A stretch of 64,000 bases of DNA from Pelagovum pacificum. Its GTDB lineage: Bacteria; Pseudomonadota; Alphaproteobacteria; Rhodobacterales; Rhodobacteraceae. The stretch lies in the NCBI RefSeq assembly GCF_016134045.1, contig NZ_CP065915.1:62001-126000 (forward strand), written 5' to 3'. The position numbers and the translations under genes are program-made. Under the pieces are notes generated by a model, which was not told where the DNA came from, did not search any database, and worked only from the letters and a program-made list of their open reading frames with translations. Below are positions 55,232-64,000 of this stretch, in pieces. Position 1 is the stretch's first letter. Each line of letters opens with the position of its first letter.

Positions 55232-55783
55232 TCAGTGCGCGGTGACGGTCGCGCCGATCTGAACCCGTTCGTAGAGGTCGATAACGTCCTCGTTGTACAT
55301 CCGGATGCAGCCGTTCGACGAGGACAGGCCGACAGTCCAGGGCTGCGGCGTGCCGTGGATACGGTAAAGCGTATCGGCGCCGTCCCGGTACAGGTACAGG
55401 GCGCGCGCGCCGAGCGGGTTGTCCGGGCCACCCGGCACACCGCCAGCGTACTGGCTGTATTTCTCGGGATCGCGCGAGACCATGCTGGAGGTCGGGGTCC
55501 ACGTGGGCCATTCGGCCTTGCGACCGATGGTGGTCGCACCGCTCCACTGCATGCCGAGCTCACCGACGCCGATCTTGTAGGCCATCGCGCGCCGACCCGG
55601 CAGGATGAAGTAGAGGTTATGGCTCTCCTTGTAGAAGTGGATGTCACCGGGGGTAAGATCGGTGTTCAGCTCCACTTCTTCCCGACGCATATCGGCGGGA
55701 ATCACGAAACCGGTGTTCGCAATAGCGGGTGCCGCCAATACGGACGCGGCGGCTGACGTCATGAAATGACGGCGAGTCAGCAT
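55232..55783 (-). CDS. L,D-transpeptidase (YkuD), tandem copy A
   Basis: A 183-residue exported L,D-transpeptidase. The start MLTRRHFMTSAAASVLAAPA resembles a Tat-type twin-arginine signal. The catalytic block has H143 (RIHGTPQPWTVG) and C159 (SSSNGCIRM), intact. It would make 3-3 cross-links or fix proteins onto peptidoglycan. About half the residues align with the next gene, including GGPDNPLGARALYLY, so it is a tandem paralogue (60-base gap). Terminator at 55178. Confidence 0.92.
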   Translation of the reverse strand: MLTRRHFMTSAAASVLAAPAIANTGFVIPADMRREEVELNTDLTPGDIHFYKESHNLYFILPGRRAMAYKIGVGELGMQWSGATTIGRKAEWPTWTPTSSMVSRDPEKYSQYAGGVPGGPDNPLGARALYLYRDGADTLYRIHGTPQPWTVGLSSSNGCIRMYNEDVIDLYERVQIGATVTAH

Positions 55784-55842
55784 GAGTGTCTCCTTCGACT
55801 ATCGAATGATAATGCCGTTAAACGCGGGATTCCGCCAGTCAA

Positions 55843-56412
55843 CTATAGGAGAACGACGCGGGTTCCCTGCGGCACCTGGTCGTAGAGATGCATGATGTGG
55901 CTGTTGATCAGCCGCACGCAGCCGTTGGACACGCGGGCCCCGATCGTCCGCGGCGCCGGGGTGCCGTGGATGCGCAGGTAGGTGTCGCCCCGGCCCGGCT
56001 GGAACAGGTAGAGCGCGCGCGCGCCGAGCGGGTTGTTCGGACCACCGGGCATGCCGTCTTCGTATTGGGCGTAGCTGCCGGGATCGCGCTCGATCATCTC
56101 GGGCGTGGGTGTCCAGGACGGCCACTCCTTCTTGGCGCCGATGTAGAATTCGCCATTCTCGTAAAGACCTTCGCGGCCGATACCGACGGCGTAGCGGATC
56201 ACGGTGCCATCGCCGCGCGGCAGGCTCCAGTAGAGGCCGAAATCATTCGGGAAGACGTGGATTTCGCCCGGAGGAAGCGGATCGGCCAGGCGGTACATCC
56301 GCGGCATGACGACTTCGGGGACGACATAGTCCTGAGCTTGGGCAACAGTGCCCAGCGGAACGGCGGCGCCCGAGGCGAGGGCAGTGGCGATAAAAGAACG
56401 ACGGGTCAGCAT
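55843..56412 (-). CDS. L,D-transpeptidase (YkuD), tandem copy B
   Basis: A 189-residue paralogue of the gene at 55232. Twin-arginine-like signal peptide MLTRRSFIATALASGAAV; catalytic H149 (RIHGTPAPRTIG) and C165 (RVSNGCVRL). The middle MPGGPNNPLGARALYLF is shared with copy A. Probably the upstream gene of a two-gene unit with copy A, since no terminator lies between them. Divergence outside the catalytic region suggests distinct substrates or conditions. Confidence 0.92.
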   Translation of the reverse strand: MLTRRSFIATALASGAAVPLGTVAQAQDYVVPEVVMPRMYRLADPLPPGEIHVFPNDFGLYWSLPRGDGTVIRYAVGIGREGLYENGEFYIGAKKEWPSWTPTPEMIERDPGSYAQYEDGMPGGPNNPLGARALYLFQPGRGDTYLRIHGTPAPRTIGARVSNGCVRLINSHIMHLYDQVPQGTRVVLL

Positions 56413-56631
56413 GGGGCAGCGGGTCTCGTCAATGGATCTGGATTTCAGGCGGTGTCCCGAGCAGCGGGAACATCAGCGAATCTATGCCGCTGCCGCAGCG
56501 GGTCCAAGAGAATCACTTCCGGTCAGGCGATTGTTTCGCGGTCTGTTGCTTTCCGACAGCCACGGGCGTGTTACCGATCTGTCGTAACGGTCACGTCTTG
56601 GCGGGCCGGGACCCAGGCTCGGACCGGGACA

Positions 56632-56661
56632 AGAAAAAAGCCCCGGTGTCTCCACCGGGGC
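56632..56661 (-). terminator. Rho-independent terminator after pnp
   Basis: On the minus strand GCCCCGGTG, loop GAGA, CACCGGGGC, then TTTTTTCTT (pairing 56653-56661 with 56640-56648). A strong terminator for pnp. The remaining 56413-56631 gap shows nothing. Confidence 0.94.
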
Positions 56662-56686
56662 CTTCAGTCTCGGGAATGGGGGAGCC

Positions 56687-58819
<2,133 letters not shown>

Positions 58820-59010
58820 TCAGCGTATCCTGTCTGGAGGCTCCCACGGGCGGATCCCGTGTCCTCCTGTCACAATGGCGGCCCCATTGCCGCCGACCCC
58901 TTCATCATTCCATGCGCCGGGGTCCGGGCGTCACGTCTCAGATGCGCTGCCCTTATAGGAAAAAGGGGCGATTGGGAACCCGCTATGCGCGAGTGCCACA
59001 GGTGAGCATT

Positions 59011-59454
59011 TCACCGCTTCCCGGGCTGGCCGAGGCTGGCGATTTCCGCCGAATGGAGCTTCCAGATGCCGCCGCTTTCGCTGCCCTCGACGTTCGAGCG
59101 GCGCAGCACGATATCACCGCCGAACCGCTGCCGGGTCCCGTCATTGAGCTCCGCCTCGATCCGAAGGGGCACGGTCGCGTAGATCGACCCCGCCGCGCCC
59201 TCCAACGTTCCCGGCGCAGTGAAGACCCTGACCTCGGCGGTATCGGCATATCCGGCTTCGAACTGATCCAGCGTCTGACCGCTGGCCGCGCCGCCGTCCT
59301 CCCAGAAATCGTAGGCGGCAGCATACGACCCCCGGTTAATGGCGGCGAAGTAATCTTCGACCGTGGCACGGGCTTGCCACTGGTCCTCGGGCGTCTGGGC
59401 GATGGCGGTGAGAGGGCAGAGGACAAGGAACAGGGCGATGATAAGACGGGTCAT
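59011..59454 (-). CDS. Small exported NTF2-like protein
   Basis: A 147-residue exported protein with a signal peptide (MTRLIIALFLVLCPLTAIAQ) and then one alpha+beta domain (DYFAAINRGSYAAAYDFWED, ending LHSAEIASLG) that resembles the NTF2/DUF4864-type fold. Start chosen at 59454 because CGGAGG lies 5-6 bases upstream; the frame opens further upstream but not into a signal peptide. Between the membrane glycosyltransferase-like gene and pnp. Function unknown. Confidence 0.72.
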   Translation of the reverse strand: MTRLIIALFLVLCPLTAIAQTPEDQWQARATVEDYFAAINRGSYAAAYDFWEDGGAASGQTLDQFEAGYADTAEVRVFTAPGTLEGAAGSIYATVPLRIEAELNDGTRQRFGGDIVLRRSNVEGSESGGIWKLHSAEIASLGQPGKR

Positions 59455-59501
59455 GCAGGCCTCCGGTGGAGCGATACCCGGGCAACGTCGATGCCGTTCG
59501 G

Positions 59502-61061
59502 TCAGGTTCCGCAGGCGAAGGTCTCGACCGAGTTCACCGGCGGCTGAGCCTCGGCAAACCGGGCAAGGGCGTCGCGAAGCGCCTCCTCGCTCTCGGGCTC
59601 GATCAGGAAGAATTCGACCGTGCCGGAGGCTGCGGTCTCCCTTGGCGTGGTGAGCTGCGCGATGCGGCACCATTCCGCCGGGATCTGGCCGGGGAACCAT
59701 TCCTCATAGATCATCGCGTAGGTCGCGCCGCTGCCGGCAACGAGGTCGGCCATCCCCTCCGGCGTGCGCTGACCGGAAGCGGCGAGCTTGCGGGCCTCCT
59801 CCGAACCGAGCCCCCATAGGTCGAGCACGTAGTCATCGTTGTCCCAACTCGTCCAGCCGAGGTCGTTTACGGCGACGGGTCCGGGGTAGAACTCGGTCAC
59901 GAAGCGGTGGAGCTGGTATTGCTGCACCTCGACGTTCATCGCCGCGGCCGGCGTGCGCAGCGTCGTGTCGAGGTAGGGCGCGCCGGTGAAATAGAGCGCG
60001 CAGATCAGGGCCAGTACCTTGACCTGTCCGCTGAGGGCCCGGAAGGGGCCACGCCACACGATCAGCAGTGCTATGGTGACGGCGGCCACGATGTAGACCT
60101 CGTAGCGTGAGAACCATCCGAAATCGCCGACGATCATGTGCGCCAGCGCGGCGATGGCGACGGGCATGGCGACGATCTGCTCCGCCCGCCCGCGCGAGGA
60201 GGCGAACAGCAGCAATGCGATGCCGAGTCCGAGGCCGAGCGCCTGCGGACGGATCGCCGACTGACGGATGTTGGCGGCGATCGCCTGCACGAAGTTCCCG
60301 CCTTCTGAGGCGACGGCGGCGGAGGCCGCGCTCTTCACCATGACGGAGGAGGGCAGGACCGGCAGCCCGAGCCGCAGCATCGTCGTGACGAACAGCCCGA
60401 AACAGATCACCAGCAGCGCCGCCGGGATCAGCGCCGCCTTGCGGTGACCGGTGACCCAGAGCGTGACGATTGCCGTACCCGCCAGCGCCAGCCCCTCGAA
60501 CCGCAACAGCGGCGCGGCGACGATGGCGGCGATCAGCGTCCAGTCCGCCACGTCCTCAATTGCGACGCGGGCAAGCCCGGTCACGATCAGCAGGCTGGCC
60601 AGCACGTGGAGCGTATGCTCCATCCCCGTGTAGGCAAGGCCGAAGCCGTTCACGACGAGCAGCAGCATCAACCCCGAGACGAGCACGATACCGATCCGCC
60701 CCTCGAGCAGGTCGTGAAGCACGCCGCCCAGCAACCACGCCACGCCGAGCGAGGCGACGATGTTCAGAACCAGCGGCCCGTACTCTCCGAGGCCGAGCGC
60801 GAGCGTGCCGGCGAGCAGGATTGGATAGAGGATGGAAGAGGAGGGAGAGGCGACTTCGCCCGAATTGATCCCGTAATGTCCCTGCAACAGGTTCTCGGCC
60901 AGTGCGAGGTGAATGTAGGGATCGTCGAGGGCATAGACAAAGTGGCCCCCGGTCGCGCGGATCAGCGCGAAGTAAAGCCAGACCAGCCCGAGTCCGCAGA
61001 GCAGGACCAGGGCGGCCTGGGACCGGGCCCGGCCATTGGAGGCAAGACCCGGCGCGTTCAC
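59502..61061 (-). CDS. GT-C-like integral membrane protein
   Basis: A 519-residue membrane protein with about eleven helices between residues 15 and 400, followed by a C-terminal soluble part (about 400-519). LDDPYIHLALAENLL after helix one carries the paired acids expected in the first periplasmic loop of GT-C glycosyltransferases, and GEVASPSSSILYPILL is also typical. A substrate lipid-linked sugar is implied but unknown. GTG at 61061 begins one base after the rpsO stop TAA, so it depends on ribosomes finishing rpsO (translational coupling). Alternative starts further in are possible. Confidence 0.72.
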   Translation of the reverse strand: MNAPGLASNGRARSQAALVLLCGLGLVWLYFALIRATGGHFVYALDDPYIHLALAENLLQGHYGINSGEVASPSSSILYPILLAGTLALGLGEYGPLVLNIVASLGVAWLLGGVLHDLLEGRIGIVLVSGLMLLLVVNGFGLAYTGMEHTLHVLASLLIVTGLARVAIEDVADWTLIAAIVAAPLLRFEGLALAGTAIVTLWVTGHRKAALIPAALLVICFGLFVTTMLRLGLPVLPSSVMVKSAASAAVASEGGNFVQAIAANIRQSAIRPQALGLGLGIALLLFASSRGRAEQIVAMPVAIAALAHMIVGDFGWFSRYEVYIVAAVTIALLIVWRGPFRALSGQVKVLALICALYFTGAPYLDTTLRTPAAAMNVEVQQYQLHRFVTEFYPGPVAVNDLGWTSWDNDDYVLDLWGLGSEEARKLAASGQRTPEGMADLVAGSGATYAMIYEEWFPGQIPAEWCRIAQLTTPRETAASGTVEFFLIEPESEEALRDALARFAEAQPPVNSVETFACGT

Positions 61062-61062
61062 C

Positions 61063-61332
61063 TTAGCGGCGGATACCGAGGCGCTTGATGAGGTCCTTGT
61101 AACGGTCCTCGTCGTTCGCACGGAGGTAGTCGAGCAGCTTCCGGCGGTGGGCAACCATCTTCAGCAGGCCGCGACGGCCGTGGTTGTCCTTCTTGTGCGT
61201 CTTGAAGTGCTCGGTGAGGGTGGCGATGCGCGACGTCATGATCGCGATCTGGACCTCGGGGGAACCGGTGTCACCGTCCTTGGTGCCGTATTCCTTGATG
61301 AGCTTCGTCTTCTCGTCAGGCGTAATCGACAT
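61063..61332 (-). CDS. rpsO: 30S ribosomal protein S15
   Basis: The 89-residue S15 protein binds the central domain of 16S rRNA. It matches from [12 protein letters not shown] to the end, including [20 protein letters not shown] and [20 protein letters not shown]. Start ATG at 61332 with AGGAGACCCCG upstream. Usually followed by pnp; here two genes separate them. Confidence 0.98.
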   Translation of the reverse strand: MSITPDEKTKLIKEYGTKDGDTGSPEVQIAIMTSRIATLTEHFKTHKKDNHGRRGLLKMVAHRRKLLDYLRANDEDRYKDLIKRLGIRR

Positions 61333-61469
61333 CGGGGTCTCCTGTCTGTTGAGTGTCATGGCGCAGGCCGGGATGTCGTCCAGCAAGGCCCGTGGAGGTT
61401 CCCGCGGCTCATCCGCGAGAGCCCGCCGCATAAGACAGGATTGCCGTGAAGGGAAGGAAAAATTGCCGC

Positions 61470-62372
61470 TCAGCCCTTCAGGAGCGTGATGCTGTGCGGT
61501 TCGAGCGTCTCCACCCCGTGCAACCGGACGATGAAGCTGTCGTCGGCATAGACTGACAGGCCATCGTCGTCGGCTTCGGTCGTGACCTCTGGCGGCGTCT
61601 CGCCGTCGTAGAGGATCTCGAGCCGGTCCTCCTCGGGGTCGAAGTCCATCACTTCCGCGGCGAAGCCTCCGGCATCGAGGGCGAAGACATCCGCCCCGGT
61701 CCCGCCGGACGCGATGTCGCCGCTGCCTGCTCGGATCAGGTCCGCCCCGTCTCCCCCGTTCAGGTAGTCCCGCGCCCGGTCTCCGTGTCCGTCGAGCCGA
61801 TCGTCGCCGGCCCCGGCGTGCATCACATCCTCGCCCGGCCCGCCGTGGAGACTGTCGTCGCCTTCCCCACCGAGCAGCGAATCCGCGCCATCGCCGCCGA
61901 ACAGGAGGTCGTTGCCGCCACCCCCGGTCAGCCGGTCGTCGCCCCCGCCGCCATCGAGACGGTCGTCCCCGACGTGACCGAACAGGCTGTCGTCGCCCTC
62001 CGCCCCGTCGATCGCGTCATCGTGGCGACCGCCGTGCAGCTCGTCGTCGCCGGCGCTGCCCCTGAGGATGTCGTTGCCGTCCTCGCCGTGAATGTAGTCG
62101 TCGCCCGCGCCCCCATCGACCTCGTCGTCGCCGCTGCGGGTGAAGATCGTGTCGATTCCATCGGTGCCGTCGATCTTGTCAGCCCCGTCTGTCCCGGCGA
62201 TCCGTGTCGCAACGCTGCCGTCGGCACCGGGAACCTCCCAGATGCGGACCGTCCGCACGGGATCGTCCTCCCGATCTTCTTCCGGCAGGAGGTCCTCCGC
62301 CTCTTCGGTGTCGAGCGATACGAAGCTGCCGCCCAGCAAAGCAATGCCGAGCAGGCCGAGCAATCCCAGCAT
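61470..62372 (-). CDS. RTX-repeat calcium-binding protein, membrane-tethered
   Basis: A 300-residue protein: an N-terminal hydrophobic segment ([18 protein letters not shown]), a short acidic linker ([16 protein letters not shown]), about fourteen GGxGxDxLx-type nonapeptide repeats (residues about 60-210), and a C-terminal Asp/Glu-rich beta domain ([16 protein letters not shown]). Repeats bind calcium and fold as a parallel beta-roll. Unlike classical RTX toxins it is short, carries an N-terminal anchor and has no adjacent type I secretion genes, so it may be displayed on the membrane or exported by a distant system. The ATG at 62372 has GGGGA eight bases upstream; the TTG two codons earlier was rejected. 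Confidence 0.85.
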   Translation of the reverse strand: MLGLLGLLGIALLGGSFVSLDTEEAEDLLPEEDREDDPVRTVRIWEVPGADGSVATRIAGTDGADKIDGTDGIDTIFTRSGDDEVDGGAGDDYIHGEDGNDILRGSAGDDELHGGRHDDAIDGAEGDDSLFGHVGDDRLDGGGGDDRLTGGGGNDLLFGGDGADSLLGGEGDDSLHGGPGEDVMHAGAGDDRLDGHGDRARDYLNGGDGADLIRAGSGDIASGGTGADVFALDAGGFAAEVMDFDPEEDRLEILYDGETPPEVTTEADDDGLSVYADDSFIVRLHGVETLEPHSITLLKG

Positions 62373-62450
62373 GTCCAAAGTCCCCGGTGAAACGAGGCTC
62401 TCGACATATCACGGGCGCACGTCTTCCGGCCGGCAATTCTTACCAAATGG

Positions 62451-62978
62451 TTAATCGGCCAGCCACGGCTCGGGCTGGACGCCGTAGCCGATATAGAGCG
62501 GATGTTTCGGGTGCCCCGCCTTGCTGAGGCCGAGGTGCGTCAGCTCCCGCCCGGTGTCGCGCAGCAGCCGCTCGACCGTCGGCCCGCGATCGAGATGCGC
62601 CCCGTGCGTGCCCCAGGCGCAGACCACCCGGTCGCCGCCTTCGCGGATCCATGCCAGCGCGCTTTCACGGATCGCGTCGTCGTTGCCGGGGCCAACCGGA
62701 TCGCCGGCGGCCCGCATCACCTTCGGATCGGTTGCGCGAAAGGCGAAGATGTTGGTCACCCTGAACGCCCCGAACCCGAGCGTCCGCGCCCGGCGCTCGC
62801 AGCGCTCGACCGTCGGATCGTTCTGCACTTCGGTCGCGGTGGAGGGATTGAGCATCACGAACAACGCCCGCGCCCCCGACGGATCCCACGTCCGCGTCAA
62901 CAGGTAACGGTAGGTCTCGCAATCCGAATAGACGGCGACGGAGGCGGCATCGCCCTTCTGGAAACTGCGCTCGATCAT
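62451..62978 (-). CDS. DUF1643 protein
   Basis: A 175-residue protein of the DUF1643 family, function unknown. Diagnostic blocks: YRYLLTRTWDPSGARALFVM, LNPSTATEVQNDPTVERCER and VTNIFAFRATDPKVM. No signal peptide or membrane segment. Start ATG at 62978 chosen as the family start; the frame extends to 63065 without conserved residues. Divergent from the CDP-alcohol phosphatidyltransferase with a 243-base spacer that shows no clear promoter. Confidence 0.86.
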   Translation of the reverse strand: MIERSFQKGDAASVAVYSDCETYRYLLTRTWDPSGARALFVMLNPSTATEVQNDPTVERCERRARTLGFGAFRVTNIFAFRATDPKVMRAAGDPVGPGNDDAIRESALAWIREGGDRVVCAWGTHGAHLDRGPTVERLLRDTGRELTHLGLSKAGHPKHPLYIGYGVQPEPWLAD

Positions 62979-63221
62979 GCGGCCGCGTGTAGCGCGGGGC
63001 AGGGGCGTGTGAAAGTGGACTCCGGGCGGAACGACATCGCGAAATGCCGTCGAAGTGTGATCCAACCAGCCCCCTCCGACCGTAGGTTAACCATGCCGGA
63101 CGTGACCGCATCACCGACGCCACGTTCGCGATGCCGCGTCGATAAGAGCTTTTTAACTCGCCAAACCTTGCCAGCGAGACCGCATGATACACCTCGCAAG
63201 TTTCATGAGGATGACAATACG

Positions 63222-63986
63222 ATGACGCCAATGGACACCCATCGCCGGAAAGGCGACGAGGTTGTCGCCCTGCAGGGCGCAGCCGTGTCGGGTGCCATCG
63301 GGGCGTGGCTCGGCCTTCTCGTGCCGATGGTCCTTGTTGCGGTCCTGCTGCCGGGTCTCGGCATCGTGTTCACGGGCCTTCTGGCCATACTTTGGCTTGC
63401 GATCGGCGCTTTGGCGATTGTCGGGCTTTCCGAGTATCATCCCTACGCCCGGTTCGGCGCGGCCAACGTCACGACGGCCGCCCGGGCGGCTGGAACCCTC
63501 CTTCTGGGGGCCGTATCCATTGCGTTCGACCGGTTGCCCGACGAAGCGCCGCAGGCAGTCGCGGCGGCGGGGCTCGCCATCATTTCGCTCGACGGCGTGG
63601 ACGGGTTTATTGCACGGCGCACAGGTCTGGCATCCCGCTACGGTGCGCGGTTCGACATGGAGGTCGATGCCGGTCTCACACTGGTCCTGTCGTTCGCGGC
63701 CTGGCAGGCGGGTGCAGCGCCGCTGGCGATCTTGGCCCTGGTCCTGCCGCATTACCTGTTTTCGATGGCGAAGCCGTTCGCCCCATGGCTCGATCGTCCG
63801 TTGCGGCCGAGCCTCGTGCGCAAGGCGATCTGCGTGCTGCAGATGGCATTGCCGGTCGTGCTTCTCGCACTGCCTGTCCTGAGGGATCAGGGCGTGCTGC
63901 TGACTTGTGGTATTCTCGCAGCTGTCGTTGGATCCTTCCTGCGCGACATCGTCTATCTCGCCTCCCGCCGGTCGGAGGCAGAATGA
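63222..63986 (+). CDS. CDP-alcohol phosphatidyltransferase family membrane protein
   Basis: A 254-residue integral membrane protein with about six helices. It carries the family motif D-x2-DG-x2-AR-x8-G-x3-D-x3-D in SLDGVDGFIARRTG and SRYGARFDMEVD. It would transfer a phospho-group from a CDP-linked lipid to an alcohol acceptor. The motif sits in the middle of the chain (near residue 130), with extra helices before it, so it differs from PgsA and PssA. Start ATG at 63222 with GAGG eleven bases upstream. It ends 14 bases before the window edge; further genes of its operon may lie beyond. Confidence 0.85.
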   Translation: MTPMDTHRRKGDEVVALQGAAVSGAIGAWLGLLVPMVLVAVLLPGLGIVFTGLLAILWLAIGALAIVGLSEYHPYARFGAANVTTAARAAGTLLLGAVSIAFDRLPDEAPQAVAAAGLAIISLDGVDGFIARRTGLASRYGARFDMEVDAGLTLVLSFAAWQAGAAPLAILALVLPHYLFSMAKPFAPWLDRPLRPSLVRKAICVLQMALPVVLLALPVLRDQGVLLTCGILAAVVGSFLRDIVYLASRRSEAE

Positions 63987-64000
63987 GGTCGCATCAAGAC

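Noticed and set aside
54954..55262. 102-codon frame after the peroxiredoxin gene
   Set aside because: It reads through two terminator hairpins and has no ribosome site or domain.

Overview
The window comes from a GC-rich alphaproteobacterial chromosome, most likely a member of the Rhodobacteraceae (Roseobacter group). The evidence is a CcrM-type methyltransferase, a CenR-like response regulator, a Rhodobacter-type porin, tandem DUF2125 proteins, DUF4170, DUF3576, RTX and alkane-hydroxylase families typical of that group, and an aminotransferase-ftsK pair with lolA nearby. It is ordinary chromosomal backbone: nearly gap-free, short operons with 1-4 base stop/start overlaps, and no insertion sequence, prophage, CRISPR array, rRNA or tRNA that I can see. 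No gene-free stretch exceeds 300 bases.

Layout. 1-810: end of ccrM, a terminator, then a TTAA-N7-TTAA (CtrA-like) site next to a perfect 24-bp palindrome. 809-4403: orphan alkane monooxygenase, mutY, then DUF721 and a DsbA-like thiol oxidoreductase. 4440-12262, all minus strand: lpxK, a divergent waaA, DUF4170, a CysQ-like phosphatase, pmbA and two DUF2125 paralogues. 12394-15316: SDR, HNH protein, TIGR03862 flavoprotein, sulfotransferase-like protein. 15478-18938: a yjbH-yjbF surface-polysaccharide locus followed by two very small proteins. 19043-25103, minus: leuS-lptE-holA, a DUF3576 lipoprotein and a porin. 25335-29535: yggS, L,D-transpeptidase-fold protein, LLM oxidoreductase, ribA and the CenR-like regulator.

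29748-41098 mixes single enzymes (GNAT, Sel1-like periplasmic protein, aminotransferase plus xth, SGNH hydrolase, CnoX-LON-Trm112 operon, ubiH, amidase, DapC-like aminotransferase). 41109-49662: ftsK, a type III polyketide synthase with an isoprenylcysteine-methyltransferase-like partner, dps, lolA, a class III aminotransferase behind a strong hairpin, a lytic transglycosylase and hspQ. 49667-54944: gamma-glutamyltransferase, then free-methionine sulfoxide reductase, RluA, an MhqD/MhqO-like pair and a 1-Cys peroxiredoxin, which reads as an oxidant and electrophile defence neighbourhood. 55028-63986: two tandem L,D-transpeptidases between strong terminators, pnp and rpsO separated by a membrane glycosyltransferase-like protein and a small exported protein, a membrane-tethered RTX protein, DUF1643 and a CDP-alcohol phosphatidyltransferase.

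Cell-envelope work dominates: lipid A/Kdo (lpxK, waaA), LPS and lipoprotein transport (lptE, lolA), polysaccharide export (yjbHF), peptidoglycan cross-linking and cleavage (three L,D-transpeptidase domains, SLT), porin and periplasmic folding (DsbA-like). I found no clear-cut new defence or mobile system. The most original signals are the two small proteins after yjbHF, the ribosome-site-masking hairpin at 47224-47263 and the palindrome/CtrA-like pair at 763-809.
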